A program made the translations under genes and the position numbers. DNA of 6,362 nt from VMDH01 sp038108875 (lineage in GTDB: Bacteria; Pseudomonadota; Gammaproteobacteria; Magnimaribacterales; D2472). Below, in pieces: positions 6,293-6,362 of this stretch. The stretch is from contig JAYNII010000024.1 of the NCBI GenBank assembly GCA_038108875.1, forward strand, positions 1-6,362, given 5' to 3'. A model generated the notes under the pieces. That model made no database searches, was not told the DNA's origin, and saw only the letters and a program-made list of their open reading frames with translations. Every line of letters begins with the position of its first letter. Position 1 is the first letter of the stretch.

Positions 6293-6362
6293 GTAACAGG
6301 TCTTTGTTAGCAGCCCTCAATCTTGAGTCTCAAGTTACACCTCCTATTTGGTTGATGAGACA
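6289..6362 (+). CDS. hemE: Uroporphyrinogen decarboxylase, N-terminal start (partial)
   Basis: A GTG at 6289-6291 opens a frame that runs to the window edge, giving 24 codons plus two bases. NRSLLAAL, then VTPPIWLMR, aligns with the HemE N-terminus, where NDRxLRAL is followed by VTPVWMMRQAGR. HemE removes four acetate carboxyls from uroporphyrinogen III to give coproporphyrinogen III in cytosolic haem synthesis. The GTG overlaps the gltD TGA by four bases (GTGA), and no Shine-Dalgarno is visible, so translation is probably coupled to gltD. A gltD-hemE neighbourhood is known in Pseudomonas, which supports the call. The active-site parts beyond the first strand lie outside the window. Confidence 0.82.
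   Translation, partial: MSNRSLLAALNLESQVTPPIWLMR

Overview
The window is an AT-rich, tightly packed stretch of bacterial chromosome. It carries both subunits of the NADPH-dependent glutamate synthase (GOGAT) and the ends of two flanking housekeeping genes. Left to right: the last codons of a plus-strand gene that looks like aroB (2-133); a complete gltB on the minus strand (4580-135); a 29-bp divergent gap holding a perfect 17-bp palindrome; a plus-strand gltD with an unusual N-terminal extension (4610-6292); and the first codons of hemE (from 6289), overlapping gltD by 4 bp. No intergenic stretch exceeds 30 bp and no RNA gene, CRISPR array or complete mobile element is visible.

The gene set suggests a gammaproteobacterium. 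The order aroB - gltB - gltD - hemE, all in one direction and with a small damX-like gene after aroB, is what I recall from Pseudomonas. The low GC, minimal spacing and Lys/Asn/Ile-rich proteins would fit a streamlined marine lineage such as SAR86, but the species-level assignment is a guess.

The large subunit releases ammonia from glutamine and carries it through an internal tunnel to 2-oxoglutarate at the FMN site. The small subunit takes electrons from NADPH through FAD and passes them over Fe-S clusters to the large subunit. The two proteins form one enzyme, and both appear intact at every motif I could check.

Two things are out of the ordinary. First, gltB is reversed relative to its neighbours, so the two subunits are transcribed divergently instead of as a gltBD operon; the flanking aroB and hemE remain in the ancestral direction, which looks like an in-place inversion of one gene. 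Second, exactly at that junction, the gltD frame is extended upstream by 88 codons. These resemble the N-terminal arm-type DNA-binding domain of a tyrosine recombinase (phage integrase), fused in frame to an otherwise standard 472-residue GltD. Either this is a fossil of the element that rearranged the locus, or this GltD carries a DNA-binding-like domain. A GTG codon at 4874 would give a normal-length GltD without the extension, so the true start needs to be settled by experiment or comparison.
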